A DNA stretch of 52,420 nucleotides from Shewanella jiangmenensis (lineage in GTDB: Bacteria > Pseudomonadota > Gammaproteobacteria > Enterobacterales > Shewanellaceae), in assembly GCF_018596335.1 (NCBI RefSeq), contig NZ_JAHEPS010000014.1, positions 1-52,420 on the forward strand. The letters run 5' to 3'. Shown here in pieces: positions 45,129-52,420 of this stretch. The notes beneath the pieces were generated by a model. That model worked only from the letters and a program-made list of their open reading frames with translations. It made no database searches and was not told where the DNA came from. How positions within the stretch are numbered: the stretch's first letter is position 1; every line of letters begins with the position of its first letter. A program made the position numbers and the translations under genes.

Positions 45129-47078
45129 ATGACTCTGCGTCGTCTTTTCGCCGCGGTGGCGCTGTGCGCGCTTACCCAGGCCCATGCCGCAAGCCCCGAG
45201 CAGGTATTTGCCCGTGGCAGCCAATTCAGCCAGGTAAAACTCTCCCCGGGCGGCGAGTACCTGAGCGCCATCACCAAGCATGAAGGCAAAAACAAGCTGC
45301 TTATTCTCGATACCGAAACTCTCAAGATGAAGCATGCGGTGTTTTTCCCACGAAATGCTCAGGTTGGCACCTATGCCTGGGTGAACGACGAGCGCATCGT
45401 GCTGGCCAAGGAATACCTTAAGGGCTGGAGCGATCATCCGATTTATTACGGCGAGCTTTATGCAGTAAACGCCGATGGCAGCCGCTCGACTTATCTCTTT
45501 GGCTATAACAGCGGCGAGCAGCAAACCGGCTCCAACCTCAAGAAAAACACCGCCATTCAAGCCACGGCCTACATTCTCGACCCGCTCCATGACGACGAAA
45601 AATTCATGTTGGTCGAGGCACTGCCCTGGAGCGGCGCCAACTGGCAGGAAGGCGGCGCCGATGTGTACAAGGTAGACGTGTACCGCGGCACCCGCAAAAA
45701 AGTCACCCGAGCCCCAATCAGCTACGCCCGCTTCCTGACCGACAGCAAGGGCGAGGTGCGGGTGGTATCGGGTGAAGACAAAAATAACGACACTCAGGTG
45801 TATTTCCGTAACGACGGCGACTGGATCTCCAGCGATAAACTGAACATAGGCCTGGATAACTTCGTGCCGCTGTCCTTTGCCGGCGATGAGCAAAGCTTCT
45901 ACGCCGCAGGTACCGAGCAGGGACAAACCCAGGGTGTGTACAAAATCAATCTGCAAAGCGGCGAGAAAACCAAGGTTATTCAGGACGACCGGGTAGACCC
46001 GGCCAACTTCTGGATTAACGAGCAAACCAATCAGCTGTATGCGGTGGAATTTGCCGATGGCTACCCGACTTACGCCTTCGTGGACTCAAAAGACGAGCGC
46101 AGCCAGCTGCTCAAGAGCCTGCTCGCCACCCTGCCCGGTCATCAGGTACAAATCGTCAGCGAAGACCGAACCGGCAACCTGTTGGTGGTGTTTGCCGCCA
46201 ACGACCGAAACCCCGGCGATTACTACCTGTTCGATCGCAAAAACAACAAGATGCGTTACCTCGTTTCAGTAAACGATGCGCTCGATCTGGATAAAATGGC
46301 CGAGGTGAAGCCCTTTGACTTTACCGCCCGCGATGGCACCAAAATTCAGGCCTACCTGACCCTGCCACAGGGCGTAGATGCCAAGAACCTGCCTTTGGTG
46401 GTTAACCCCCACGGCGGCCCGCATTTTGTGCGTGACTCCTGGAGCTTCGATGCCCAAAACCAACTGCTGGCAAGCCAGGGCATAGCCGTGCTGCAGGTCA
46501 ACTTCCGAGGCAGTGGTGGTTATGGCCGCGCCTTTGAAGAAGCCGGCTACGGTAAATGGGGCAGCGACATTCAACACGACATCATAGACGCCACCAGGCA
46601 GGTGATTGCCGATGGCACAGTCGATAAAGACCGTATCTGTATCGTGGGCGGCAGTTTTGGCGGCTACAGCGCCCTGCAAAGCTCCGCACTGGCGCCGGAT
46701 CTGTTCAAATGCGCCATCGGCTTTGCCGGGGTGTATGATCTTGAGCTGATGTTCAAAGAAGGCGATGTGCAAACCCGCGATGCAGGTATGGCGTACCTGA
46801 AAAAAGTGCTGACTCAGGACAAAACCCTGCTGAAATCCATGTCGCCTACCCACAATGTCGACAAGCTTAAAGCCTCAATCCTGCTGGTTCACGGCGGCAA
46901 CGATGAGCGCGCGCCGATTGAACAGTACGAAGCCATGGCAGACGCCCTGAAAAAGGCCAATTACCCGTTCAAGTCGCTGGTGATGGACGACGAAGGCCAC
47001 GGCTTCTACAACGAGGCGCACCGCGCCAAGTACTACGCCGAGATGATGGACTTCCTCAAGCCACACCTGAAGCTGTAA
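45129..47078 (+). CDS. Secreted S9 family (prolyl oligopeptidase type) serine peptidase
   Basis: A 649-residue protein with signal peptide 1-20 (cleavage AHA/AS), so probably periplasmic. An N-terminal beta-propeller-like region (about 30-380) is followed by an alpha/beta hydrolase domain (about 395-649). The catalytic triad is visible: S509 (GGSFGGY), D592 (GGNDERAP) and H624 (DEGHGF). The oxyanion region NPHGGPHFVRD is present. It looks like the acylaminoacyl/dipeptidyl peptidase branch of S9. It lies alone between terminators. The substrate is likely to be peptides; specificity is not predictable here. Confidence 0.92.
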   Translation: MTLRRLFAAVALCALTQAHAASPEQVFARGSQFSQVKLSPGGEYLSAITKHEGKNKLLILDTETLKMKHAVFFPRNAQVGTYAWVNDERIVLAKEYLKGWSDHPIYYGELYAVNADGSRSTYLFGYNSGEQQTGSNLKKNTAIQATAYILDPLHDDEKFMLVEALPWSGANWQEGGADVYKVDVYRGTRKKVTRAPISYARFLTDSKGEVRVVSGEDKNNDTQVYFRNDGDWISSDKLNIGLDNFVPLSFAGDEQSFYAAGTEQGQTQGVYKINLQSGEKTKVIQDDRVDPANFWINEQTNQLYAVEFADGYPTYAFVDSKDERSQLLKSLLATLPGHQVQIVSEDRTGNLLVVFAANDRNPGDYYLFDRKNNKMRYLVSVNDALDLDKMAEVKPFDFTARDGTKIQAYLTLPQGVDAKNLPLVVNPHGGPHFVRDSWSFDAQNQLLASQGIAVLQVNFRGSGGYGRAFEEAGYGKWGSDIQHDIIDATRQVIADGTVDKDRICIVGGSFGGYSALQSSALAPDLFKCAIGFAGVYDLELMFKEGDVQTRDAGMAYLKKVLTQDKTLLKSMSPTHNVDKLKASILLVHGGNDERAPIEQYEAMADALKKANYPFKSLVMDDEGHGFYNEAHRAKYYAEMMDFLKPHLKL

Positions 47079-47157
47079 TTCGCCGCCGCCAATCTGCAGC
47101 AACCATTGGGTGCTGCAATCCGGTGCTGCAATTGATACCGAACATGGCAAAAATCAC

Positions 47158-47180
47158 GCCGGGCTCTGGCCCGGCTTTTT
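47158..47180 (+). terminator. Terminator after the S9 peptidase gene
   Basis: GCCGGG (47158-47163) and CCCGGC (47170-47175) form a stem followed by TTTTT, 80 bases after the stop. Two copies of GTGCTGCAAT precede it. Confidence 0.75.
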
Positions 47181-47310
47181 CATGGCCGCTGTACAATTTC
47201 GGTATGAATTTACGCCAAATAGCGGTATCCTCCCGCACTCGCGCAATACCCAAGTAAATTGCCCCGATATTGCGCCCGGTGAACTTGCCGGTGAGGTTGG
47301 AGATGAAAAA

Positions 47311-47961
47311 ATGGCACTGAGTGAAGCAGCACAAAAGGTACAGGCCGCGCTGGTTGAGCGTGGGCTGGAAACGCCCATGGTTCCCTGCGGATTGACCCGC
47401 GATGAACGCAAGGCAAAAATCGAAGAGCACATGCGGGCCATTCTCGGTCTGATGTCACTCGATCTGACCGACGACAGCCTCGCCGACACCCCACGCCGCA
47501 TCGCCAAAATGTACGTGGATGAAATTTTTTCAGGCCTCGATTACGAAAACTTCCCGAAAATCACTGTCATAGACAATAAGATGGGTGTGGATGAAATGGT
47601 GCGTGTGCAGGACATCAGCCTCACCAGCACCTGTGAACACCATCTGGTGACCATAGATGGCACCGCGACAGTGGCCTATCTGCCGCGCAAAAAAATCATC
47701 GGCCTGTCGAAAATCAATCGTATTGTGCGCTTTTTCTCCCAGCGCCCGCAGGTGCAGGAGCGTCTGACCCAGCAGATTCTGGTGGCGCTGCAGGCGCTGC
47801 TTGAAACCAAAGACGTGGCGGTAAAAATCGATGCGGTGCACTACTGCGTGAAGTCACGCGGTGTAATGGATGCCACCAGCTCCACCACCACCACGGCGCT
47901 TGGCGGCATTTTCAAATCCAACCCGGCCACCCGGGCGGAATTTTTGCACCAGCCGCGCTAA
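47311..47961 (+). CDS. folE: GTP cyclohydrolase I FolE
   Basis: It converts GTP to dihydroneopterin triphosphate, the first step of folate synthesis. It is 216 residues from MALSEAAQK, with GGAG eight bases upstream; the open frame extends 67 codons further but that part contains the previous terminator. Zinc ligands C108, H111 (CEHH) and C179 (HYCVKSRG) are present, so this is the zinc-dependent type IA enzyme. The N-terminus is slightly shorter than in enteric FolE. Confidence 0.97.
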   Translation: MALSEAAQKVQAALVERGLETPMVPCGLTRDERKAKIEEHMRAILGLMSLDLTDDSLADTPRRIAKMYVDEIFSGLDYENFPKITVIDNKMGVDEMVRVQDISLTSTCEHHLVTIDGTATVAYLPRKKIIGLSKINRIVRFFSQRPQVQERLTQQILVALQALLETKDVAVKIDAVHYCVKSRGVMDATSSTTTTALGGIFKSNPATRAEFLHQPR

Positions 47962-47979
47962 ACCTTTTGTATTCCCAAT

Positions 47980-48009
47980 AAAAAACGCCGCAGATTGCGG
48001 CGTTTTTTT
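47980..48009. terminator. Bidirectional terminator between folE and pyrE
   Basis: AAAACGCCGCA and TGCGGCGTTTT form an 11-base stem with a 3-base loop, flanked by A and T runs on both sides. It can end folE (plus) and pyrE (minus). Confidence 0.85.
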
Positions 48010-48062
48010 ATGCTTAAGCCAACGCCCAAACTGGCAGACGCTGGTCTTTTATGGCTTGGGGC

Positions 48063-48704
48063 TTAGATGCCATACTGCTCGCGGTAGGCGCGCACCGATT
48101 CAAGCACTTCTTCCATACCCGGTTTTTCGGCGAGGAAGGCAATCAAATCGGCCAGTTTGATAATGGCCACAATACCGCAGCCAAAGTCACGCTCTACTTC
48201 CTGAATGGCCGACAGTTCACCCTTACCCTTTTCCTGACGGTCCAGTGCAATCAACACCCCGGCAAGGCTGGCGCCATTGGCCTGAATGATTTCCATGGAT
48301 TCACGAATCGCGGTACCGGCGGTGATCACATCGTCCACCAGCATTACCTTACCTTTAAGCTCGCTGCCCACCAGGCTGCCGCCCTCACCGTGATCTTTCT
48401 TCTCTTTACGGTTAAAGCAGTAAGGCACATCGAGATTGTGATGCTCGGCCAGCGCCACGGCGGTGGTGGTGGCAATAGGAATACCCTTGTAAGCCGGGCC
48501 AAACAGCAAATCGTAATCGATACCGGCATCCACCAGGGCTGCGGCATAAAAACGGCCGAGACGGGCCAGATCGCGGCCGGTATTAAACAGGCCAGCGTTG
48601 AAGAAATAGGGGCTCTTACGGCCGGACTTGAGGGTAAACTCACCGAATCTCAGTACATTACGTTCGAGAGCAAACTCAATAAATTCGCGCTGATAGGCTT
48701 TCAC
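48063..48704 (-). CDS. pyrE: Orotate phosphoribosyltransferase PyrE
   Basis: It joins orotate and PRPP to orotidine monophosphate in pyrimidine synthesis. It is 213 residues from the GTG at 48704 (VKAYQREFIEFAL), which follows AGAGGA; the 14-codon extension is not supported. It has the substrate loop GRKSPYFFNAGLF, the flexible catalytic loop NRKEKKDHGEGG and the PRPP motif VMLVDDVITAGTA. It follows rph through a terminator hairpin that looks like the known rph-pyrE attenuator. Confidence 0.97.
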   Translation of the reverse strand: MKAYQREFIEFALERNVLRFGEFTLKSGRKSPYFFNAGLFNTGRDLARLGRFYAAALVDAGIDYDLLFGPAYKGIPIATTTAVALAEHHNLDVPYCFNRKEKKDHGEGGSLVGSELKGKVMLVDDVITAGTAIRESMEIIQANGASLAGVLIALDRQEKGKGELSAIQEVERDFGCGIVAIIKLADLIAFLAEKPGMEEVLESVRAYREQYGI

Positions 48705-48767
48705 AATCTTTCCTCTAACAGGGTATCTGGCCGCCGAAGCCGCCATTTTTCATGGGTGCAGGGTGGT

Positions 48768-48790
48768 AAAAAGGCCCCCACAGGAGCCTT
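48768..48790 (-). terminator. rph-pyrE attenuator hairpin
   Basis: On the minus strand AAGGCTCC and GGGGCCTT pair with one wobble around a 4-base loop, followed by TTTTT, 19 bases after the rph stop and 64 bases before pyrE. This matches the enteric layout in which ribosomes reaching the end of rph prevent termination when UTP is low. I infer the same mechanism. Confidence 0.75.
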
Positions 48791-48808
48791 GATAAATCAG
48801 TTACTTAA

Positions 48809-49522
48809 TCAGTTCAGTGCCGCTTTCTGAATATCGATGATTTCACGGATACCGTGCTTGGCAAGCTCCAGCATGGTCAGCAGCTCTTCGTGGCTGAAAG
48901 GCTCGCCTTCGGCGGTGCCCTGAACTTCAATGATTTTGCCGGTTTCGGTCATCACGACGTTCATGTCTGTCTCGGCGGCGCTGTCTTCAACGTACTCGAG
49001 GTCACAGATGGCCTCACCGTTGTGAATACCCACGCTCACGGCAGCGATCAGGAACTTGAGCGGATTGGCTTTCACTATGCCTTTGCCACGGGCCCAATTG
49101 AGGGCATCCACCAGCGCCACACAGGCACCGGTAATCGCAGCGGTACGGGTGCCGCCATCGGCCTGAATAACATCACAGTCAATCACTATGGTGTTTTCGC
49201 CCAGCAGCTTTAAGTCCACGGCAGCGCGCAGGGCGCGGCCAATCAAGCGCTGGATTTCCTGGGTACGGCCGGACTGTTTGCCCTTGGCCGACTCACGCTC
49301 CATCCGGCTGTGGGTCGAACGTGGCAGCATGCCATACTCGGCAGTCAGCCAACCCTGACCACTGCCCTTGAGGAAGCGCGGCACGCCTTCGGTAAAGCTC
49401 GCGGTACAAAGCACCTTGGTCTCGCCAAACTCCACCAGCACTGAGCCTTCGGCGTGGGCGGTAAAGTTACGGGTGATGGTGATGGGGCGTGTTTGAGCCG
49501 GCGTACGATTACCTGGGCGCAT
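48809..49522 (-). CDS. rph: Ribonuclease PH
   Basis: A phosphate-dependent 3'-5' exoribonuclease that trims tRNA 3' ends. The protein is 237 residues, full length and uninterrupted (unlike the frameshifted copy in E. coli K-12). Motifs include GSVLVEFGETKVLCTA, the phosphate-site Arg region RTQEIQRLIGRALRAAVDL, and CDVIQADGGTRTAAITGA. It heads the rph-pyrE unit, divergent from yicC. Confidence 0.97.
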   Translation of the reverse strand: MRPGNRTPAQTRPITITRNFTAHAEGSVLVEFGETKVLCTASFTEGVPRFLKGSGQGWLTAEYGMLPRSTHSRMERESAKGKQSGRTQEIQRLIGRALRAAVDLKLLGENTIVIDCDVIQADGGTRTAAITGACVALVDALNWARGKGIVKANPLKFLIAAVSVGIHNGEAICDLEYVEDSAAETDMNVVMTETGKIIEVQGTAEGEPFSHEELLTMLELAKHGIREIIDIQKAALN

Positions 49523-49565
49523 GGCGATTCCTGTGACTTAATGCTGCATAACGAATTGGCTGGAT

Positions 49566-49594
49566 ATTATAGGGCGAGCCAGCGCGAGATGCCA
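49566..49594 (-). promoter_or_regulatory. Candidate rph promoter
   Basis: A perfect minus-strand TATAAT (49566-49571) lies 43 bases before rph. A weak -35 (TGGCAT) lies 17 bases upstream. Confidence 0.45.
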
Positions 49595-49692
49595 TGACCC
49601 ATTTGTGCCGCACCGTTTTAAACAGCGCGATAGGACGTAAACAGCGGCGCAAATGCGGCTTAGCCACCATGACGCCCGCTTATCCTTATGGT

Positions 49693-49698
49693 TATAAT
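49693..49698 (+). promoter_or_regulatory. Candidate yicC -10 element
   Basis: TATAAT at 49693-49698 lies 37 bases before the yicC start. The -35 region (TGACGC at 17 bases) is weak. Confidence 0.4.
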
Positions 49699-49735
49699 GA
49701 CCAATCTACTCAGATGACAACCAGCCGGAATCCCT

Positions 49736-50599
49736 ATGATCCACAGTATGACCGCCTATGCCCGCATCGAGCATAAAGCCACCTGGGGCTCAGCCTCCTT
49801 TGAAATCCGCTCCGTCAACCAGCGCTACCTCGAAACCTACCTGCGCCTGCCAGAGCAGCTAAGAAGCCTGGAACCCGCGCTGCGTGAGCGTCTGAGACAA
49901 CGCCTGAGCCGCGGCAAGGTAGAAGTAAACCTGCGTTACGATCTCGCCAGCGATACCAGTGCCGAGCTGAATATCAATCAGGAACTGGCCCGCCAGCTCC
50001 TTGGCGCCGCCAACTGGCTTAAAGCTGAAGCCGGACAGGGCGACATTGCCCTTACCGACATCCTGCGCTGGCCCGGCGTTATCGCCACCGCCGAACAGGA
50101 CATGGACGCAATCAGCGCCGAGCTTCTGGGTGCCTTCGATAAGGCGCTGGAGCAATTTATCGAAAGCCGTGCCCGCGAAGGTTCCGCCATCAAAGACATG
50201 CTGCAAACCCGCCTCGACGCCGTGCTTGAGCAAATCGCCATCGTGCGCGAGCACATGCCACGGGTCATCGAGTGGCAGCGCGAAAAACTCACCGGCCGCC
50301 TCGCCGAAATCAAGGGCGAACTCGACAGCGCCCGCATCGAACAGGAAATGGTACTGCTGGCACAAAAGCTTGATGTCGCAGAAGAAATGGATCGTCTCGA
50401 AGCCCACGTGGCCGAAGCCCGCCGCATCCTCAAGAAAGGCGGCAGCGAAGGCCGTCGCCTCGACTTTATGATGCAGGAGTTCAACCGCGAGTCCAACACC
50501 CTCGCCTCCAAGTCTATCAGCACCGAAGTCACCGCCGCCGCCGTCGAACTCAAAGTGCTTATCGAGCAGATGCGAGAGCAGATCCAGAACGTGGAATAA
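49736..50599 (+). CDS. yicC: YicC/YloC family endoribonuclease
   Basis: A 287-residue protein with the YicC-like N-terminal domain (MIHSMTAYARIEHKATWGSASFEIRSVN starts it) and the C-terminal DUF1732 region (KKGGSEGRRLDFMMQEFNRE, then LKVLIEQMREQIQNVE). Recent work assigns the family endoribonuclease activity. The reading frame is complete up to the normal C-terminus, although an integrative element begins directly after it. The element must therefore restore the last codons at its attachment site. Confidence 0.93.
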   Translation: MIHSMTAYARIEHKATWGSASFEIRSVNQRYLETYLRLPEQLRSLEPALRERLRQRLSRGKVEVNLRYDLASDTSAELNINQELARQLLGAANWLKAEAGQGDIALTDILRWPGVIATAEQDMDAISAELLGAFDKALEQFIESRAREGSAIKDMLQTRLDAVLEQIAIVREHMPRVIEWQREKLTGRLAEIKGELDSARIEQEMVLLAQKLDVAEEMDRLEAHVAEARRILKKGGSEGRRLDFMMQEFNRESNTLASKSISTEVTAAAVELKVLIEQMREQIQNVE

Positions 50600-50620
50600 C
50601 GTTCACCACCGTCATGAATG
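50555..50620. other. Probable attL junction at the 3' end of yicC
   Basis: The conserved end of yicC meets non-core DNA: base composition shifts to lower GC, an integrase gene reads inward 220 bases later, and no yicC terminator is seen. The attachment core should lie within the last yicC codons. Its exact limits need the right end of the element, which is outside the window. Confidence 0.55.
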
Positions 50621-50662
50621 CAAAAAAAATACACACCAAAACAACTGATTGAGTAAATACAC

Positions 50663-50680
50663 CGTCCATTAACGTCCATT
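50663..50680. repeat. Direct repeat CGTCCATT x2, 10-bp period
   Basis: CGTCCATT occurs at 50663-50670 and 50673-50680, one helical turn apart, between yicC and the integrase gene. Spacing suggests protein binding sites on the same DNA face. Confidence 0.5.
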
Positions 50681-50681
50681 T

Positions 50682-50790
50682 ACACCCACCACTTCCAGCG
50701 CCAACTGGTGGGTAAAGTGGTGGGTAAATAGTTCTTCACAGGAAAGTGATGTGGTGGGTAAAATGACAACTTGTCAACTTTACCCACCAC
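50682..50790. repeat. GTGGTGGGTAAA repeat cluster upstream of the integrase
   Basis: GTGGTGGGTAAA occurs exactly at 50717-50728 and 50751-50762. A copy missing its first base lies at 50706-50716. The exact inverse TTTACCCACCAC is at 50779-50790, and an inverse partial (ACCCACCAC) at 50684-50692. Five copies in 110 bases, next to the integrase start, fit arm-type binding sites of a tyrosine recombinase. Confidence 0.75.
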
Positions 50791-50821
50791 AGCCGATATG
50801 GCACAAAGGGAGGTCGCTAGA

Positions 50822-52051
50822 ATGGGCTTACTGACGGTAAAAGGAATTGAGGCAAAGCTTAGGCAATCGGCCATCGGTCGTTATGCTTGCGGTAATGGTC
50901 TTTACCTAGTGATCCCAAAGTCAGGAGCGCCATACTGGATGCTGCGGTACAGCTATGCGGGTAAGCGCAAAGAAATGACGCTCGCCAAGTATAGCGACCT
51001 CAAACTTGCAGATGCGCGATTGCGGGCTGCCGAACAGATGAAGCAGGTAAGGCTTGGCTGCGACCCTATACTGGAAAGGCAGAAATCAGCTAGCACCCAA
51101 ATCGTTACCGTACAAAACCTGTTTGATGATTGGTATCCAGGGCTAGTGAGACGCCTAAAACACCCCGAGATCCCACTCAGGATATTCTCCAAGGATATAG
51201 CGCCTGCAATCGGACAACGCCCACTTGCCGACGTCACTCCCATGGATATCCGGGATATTCTGAGAAAGATCGCCGATAGTGGTCGCCCAACCATTGCCAA
51301 CGATGCGCTGATGCACTGCAAAAAGCTTTTTAACCACGCCTTCAAACTTGGCTTAACTGCTTCCAATCCGGCCAGCGTCTTTTCGGTTACCGATGCCGGT
51401 GGTATTGAAAAAGCCAAAGACAGAGCCCTAACCCTAGAAGAGTTGAGGCAATTTTTCGAGGTGGCGGCAAAAAACCCGGCCTATTTTGGCCGGGATAACT
51501 ATCTTGCATGCGCGCTCTTGGTCACTCTGGGAGTACGTAAGTCCGAGCTGACAGAAGCTACTTGGTCTGAATTTGACCTAACTAAGAGCGAATGGAATCT
51601 ACCTGCCTCACGCAGTAAATCCGGCGTAGGTCTCACCATCCCCCTCCCCCCCATTGTGATGGAGTGGCTTAAAGAACTGGAAGTGAGAGCATGCGGTTCA
51701 GATTACGTCTTTCCCAATCGTCGCCAGGGCAACAAACAGCACATGGGTAAAGACACTCTTAATCGGGCCATTTCCAAACTGTTTGGAAGAGATCCAGGTA
51801 AAGCCAAGAAACCCAATAACCTGATGGGCGGTATGCCTCATTTTACGGTGCATGACCTCAGACGAACCTGCCGCAGCTTACTAGCGAGGCAAGGCACTCC
51901 AGGTGAAGTGGCCGAACGCTGCCTCAACCACAAGCTTAAAGGAGTTGAAGGGATCTACAATCGTCACGATTATCTGGAAGAGAGGCGTTTAGCACTGGAG
52001 AAACTGTCAAAGACAATTTCTGAATTGTCGGTGTCTTCCTCAACAATGTAA
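50822..52051 (+). CDS. int: Tyrosine recombinase/integrase (P4-type, DUF4102)
   Basis: It is 409 residues from the ATG at 50822, which has AAAGGGAGG eight bases upstream; the open frame allows a TTG start 17 codons earlier. It has an N-terminal DUF4102-like arm-binding region (about 1-90), a core-binding SAM-like domain (about 94-185) and a C-terminal catalytic domain. Catalytic residues are R239, H344-x-x-R347, H370 and nucleophile Y379. It lies just inside a yicC-linked insertion. This position is used by mobilizable genomic islands of the MGIVflInd1 type, known to insert at the 3' end of yicC and to be mobilised by SXT/R391 ICEs. Assignment to that family is inference. GC content is lower than in the flanking core genes. 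Confidence 0.93.
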   Translation: MGLLTVKGIEAKLRQSAIGRYACGNGLYLVIPKSGAPYWMLRYSYAGKRKEMTLAKYSDLKLADARLRAAEQMKQVRLGCDPILERQKSASTQIVTVQNLFDDWYPGLVRRLKHPEIPLRIFSKDIAPAIGQRPLADVTPMDIRDILRKIADSGRPTIANDALMHCKKLFNHAFKLGLTASNPASVFSVTDAGGIEKAKDRALTLEELRQFFEVAAKNPAYFGRDNYLACALLVTLGVRKSELTEATWSEFDLTKSEWNLPASRSKSGVGLTIPLPPIVMEWLKELEVRACGSDYVFPNRRQGNKQHMGKDTLNRAISKLFGRDPGKAKKPNNLMGGMPHFTVHDLRRTCRSLLARQGTPGEVAERCLNHKLKGVEGIYNRHDYLEERRLALEKLSKTISELSVSSSTM

Positions 52052-52070
52052 TACTTTAGGAGTCCAAATA

Positions 52071-52274
52071 ATGACCAAAGATTACTACCCCTTCATTAGC
52101 CATGAAGAAGAATACAAAGGTTATGTGATTTATGTGGAAAACAACCCAGACTCGTACCGTGGAGGCTACGAGTATTCAGTATCCGATGGAGAAGCGATCA
52201 TAGAAGATGGATTAGTATTTGACGTTGAGGATGCGCTTCAAAGCGCTCGCTCATTTATTGACTCATTGGGTTGA
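52071..52274 (+). CDS. Small acidic hypothetical protein of the integrative element
   Basis: A 67-residue protein with TAGGAG eight bases before the ATG, 19 bases after the integrase stop, so probably cotranscribed with it. It is acidic and aromatic-rich (EEYKGYVIYVENNPDSYRGG), ending in an amphipathic helix (VEDALQSARSFIDSL). No membrane helix or known domain is seen. A small gene after the integrase is common in such islands; a recombination accessory role is possible but not shown. Confidence 0.6.
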   Translation: MTKDYYPFISHEEEYKGYVIYVENNPDSYRGGYEYSVSDGEAIIEDGLVFDVEDALQSARSFIDSLG

Positions 52275-52307
52275 TGAAGGAGCTTTGCTAACCTGTAATA
52301 GCTCAGA

Positions 52308-52351
52308 CCTGATCTGACAGTTACCCGATTTTGGGGTGCCGTTGTCAGATT
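52308..52351. repeat. Inverted repeat near a transposase end
   Basis: ATCTGACA and TGTCAGAT are separated by about 24 bases (52314-52351 region), just beyond the transposase stop. It may include the terminal repeat of the insertion sequence that enters from the right. The exact IS end cannot be fixed from one side. Confidence 0.45.
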
Positions 52352-52420
52352 AGATTTGGGCTAAATTCTTTTCAGCCCAAACCCGTTTTCCATCAATTAA
52401 TGTAGCCATCGGTGTGCGAC
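52350..52420 (-). CDS. Transposase C-terminus (partial, runs off the right edge)
   Basis: The minus strand encodes an in-frame tail of at least 22 residues, RTPMATLIDGKRVWAEKNL followed by AQI and TAA. The TPM-x-T-x-x-DGK pattern resembles the last residues of IS481-type (DDE, integrase-core) transposases after the GKTP motif. Only the end of the gene is inside the window, so completeness and family are uncertain. It is convergent with the small protein gene. Confidence 0.5.
   Translation of the reverse strand, partial: RTPMATLIDGKRVWAEKNLAQI

Noticed and set aside
47110..47310. A 67-residue N-terminal extension of FolE
   Set aside because: It runs through the terminator hairpin at 47158-47180, and FolE of normal length begins at 47311.
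50682..50790. A CRISPR array
   Set aside because: The repeats are 12 bases, in mixed orientation, with unequal spacers and no cas genes. They fit integrase arm sites.
50771..50821. TTG start giving the integrase 17 extra residues
   Set aside because: The extension would be encoded by the repeat cluster. The ATG at 50822 has an excellent ribosome site and begins the DUF4102-like domain.

Overview
The window reads as chromosomal DNA of a gamma-proteobacterium, most probably Shewanella. The reasons are the gene order (rrn / secA / M23 peptidase / dciA / lpxC / dcw cluster / glpK / fadL / leuDCBA / recQ / rarD / argA / rpmGB / radC / coaBC / dut / slmA / S9 peptidase / folE / pyrE / rph / yicC), a division cluster without ddlB between murC and ftsQ, and protein sequences close to but distinct from the enteric ones. 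The species assignment is inference from recalled synteny; no search was run.

Layout. (1) 1-590: minus-strand promoter and leader of a ribosomal RNA operon whose 16S gene starts just outside the left edge, with P1, P2, phased A-tracts, boxA and a perfect DnaA box. (2) 632-5759: secA, a membrane-anchored M23 endopeptidase and lpxC on the minus strand, with dciA on the plus strand between the last two. (3) 5914-21817: the complete division and cell-wall (dcw) cluster on the minus strand, mraZ-rsmH-ftsL-ftsI-murE-murF-mraY-murD-ftsW-murG-murC-ftsQ-ftsA-ftsZ. It has a promoter with three MraZ boxes in front of mraZ and a second consensus-like promoter just before ftsQ. (4) 22170-24345: an unusual plus-strand module of two paralogous two-helix PepSY-type membrane proteins, the second fused to a [2Fe-2S] ferredoxin domain, plus a 90-residue charged protein. 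(5) 24559-33424: glpK, a secreted SnoaL/NTF2-like protein, a FadL porin and leuABCD, the last preceded by a readable leuL leader peptide and attenuator. (6) 33932-42550: a TPR protein with a degenerate GGDEF domain, recQ, rarD, a PH-domain-like membrane protein, argA under an ArgR box, rpmB-rpmG and radC. (7) 42686-50599: coaBC-dut-slmA, an S9 peptidase, folE, rph-pyrE with a pyrE attenuator, and yicC. (8) 50600-52420: the left end of an integrative element inserted directly after yicC. It holds a tyrosine recombinase, a set of short repeats that look like recombinase arm sites, a small ORF, and at the right edge the C-terminal end of a transposase.

How the genes work together. Regions 2, 3 and part of 7 join cell-envelope growth (LpxC, Mur enzymes, MraY, MurG), septation (FtsL/I/W/Q/A/Z), nucleoid occlusion (SlmA), helicase loading (DciA) and protein export (SecA). 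Nucleotide and cofactor genes (dut, coaBC, folE, pyrE) and amino-acid biosynthesis (leu, argA) surround them. Nearly everything is conserved core genome. The parts most worth a second look are the PepSY-ferredoxin module, a 14-bp palindrome (CTTGTATATACAAG) that recurs four times in dissimilar places, the decayed repeats and nested palindromes upstream of argA, and the yicC-linked element that continues beyond the window.
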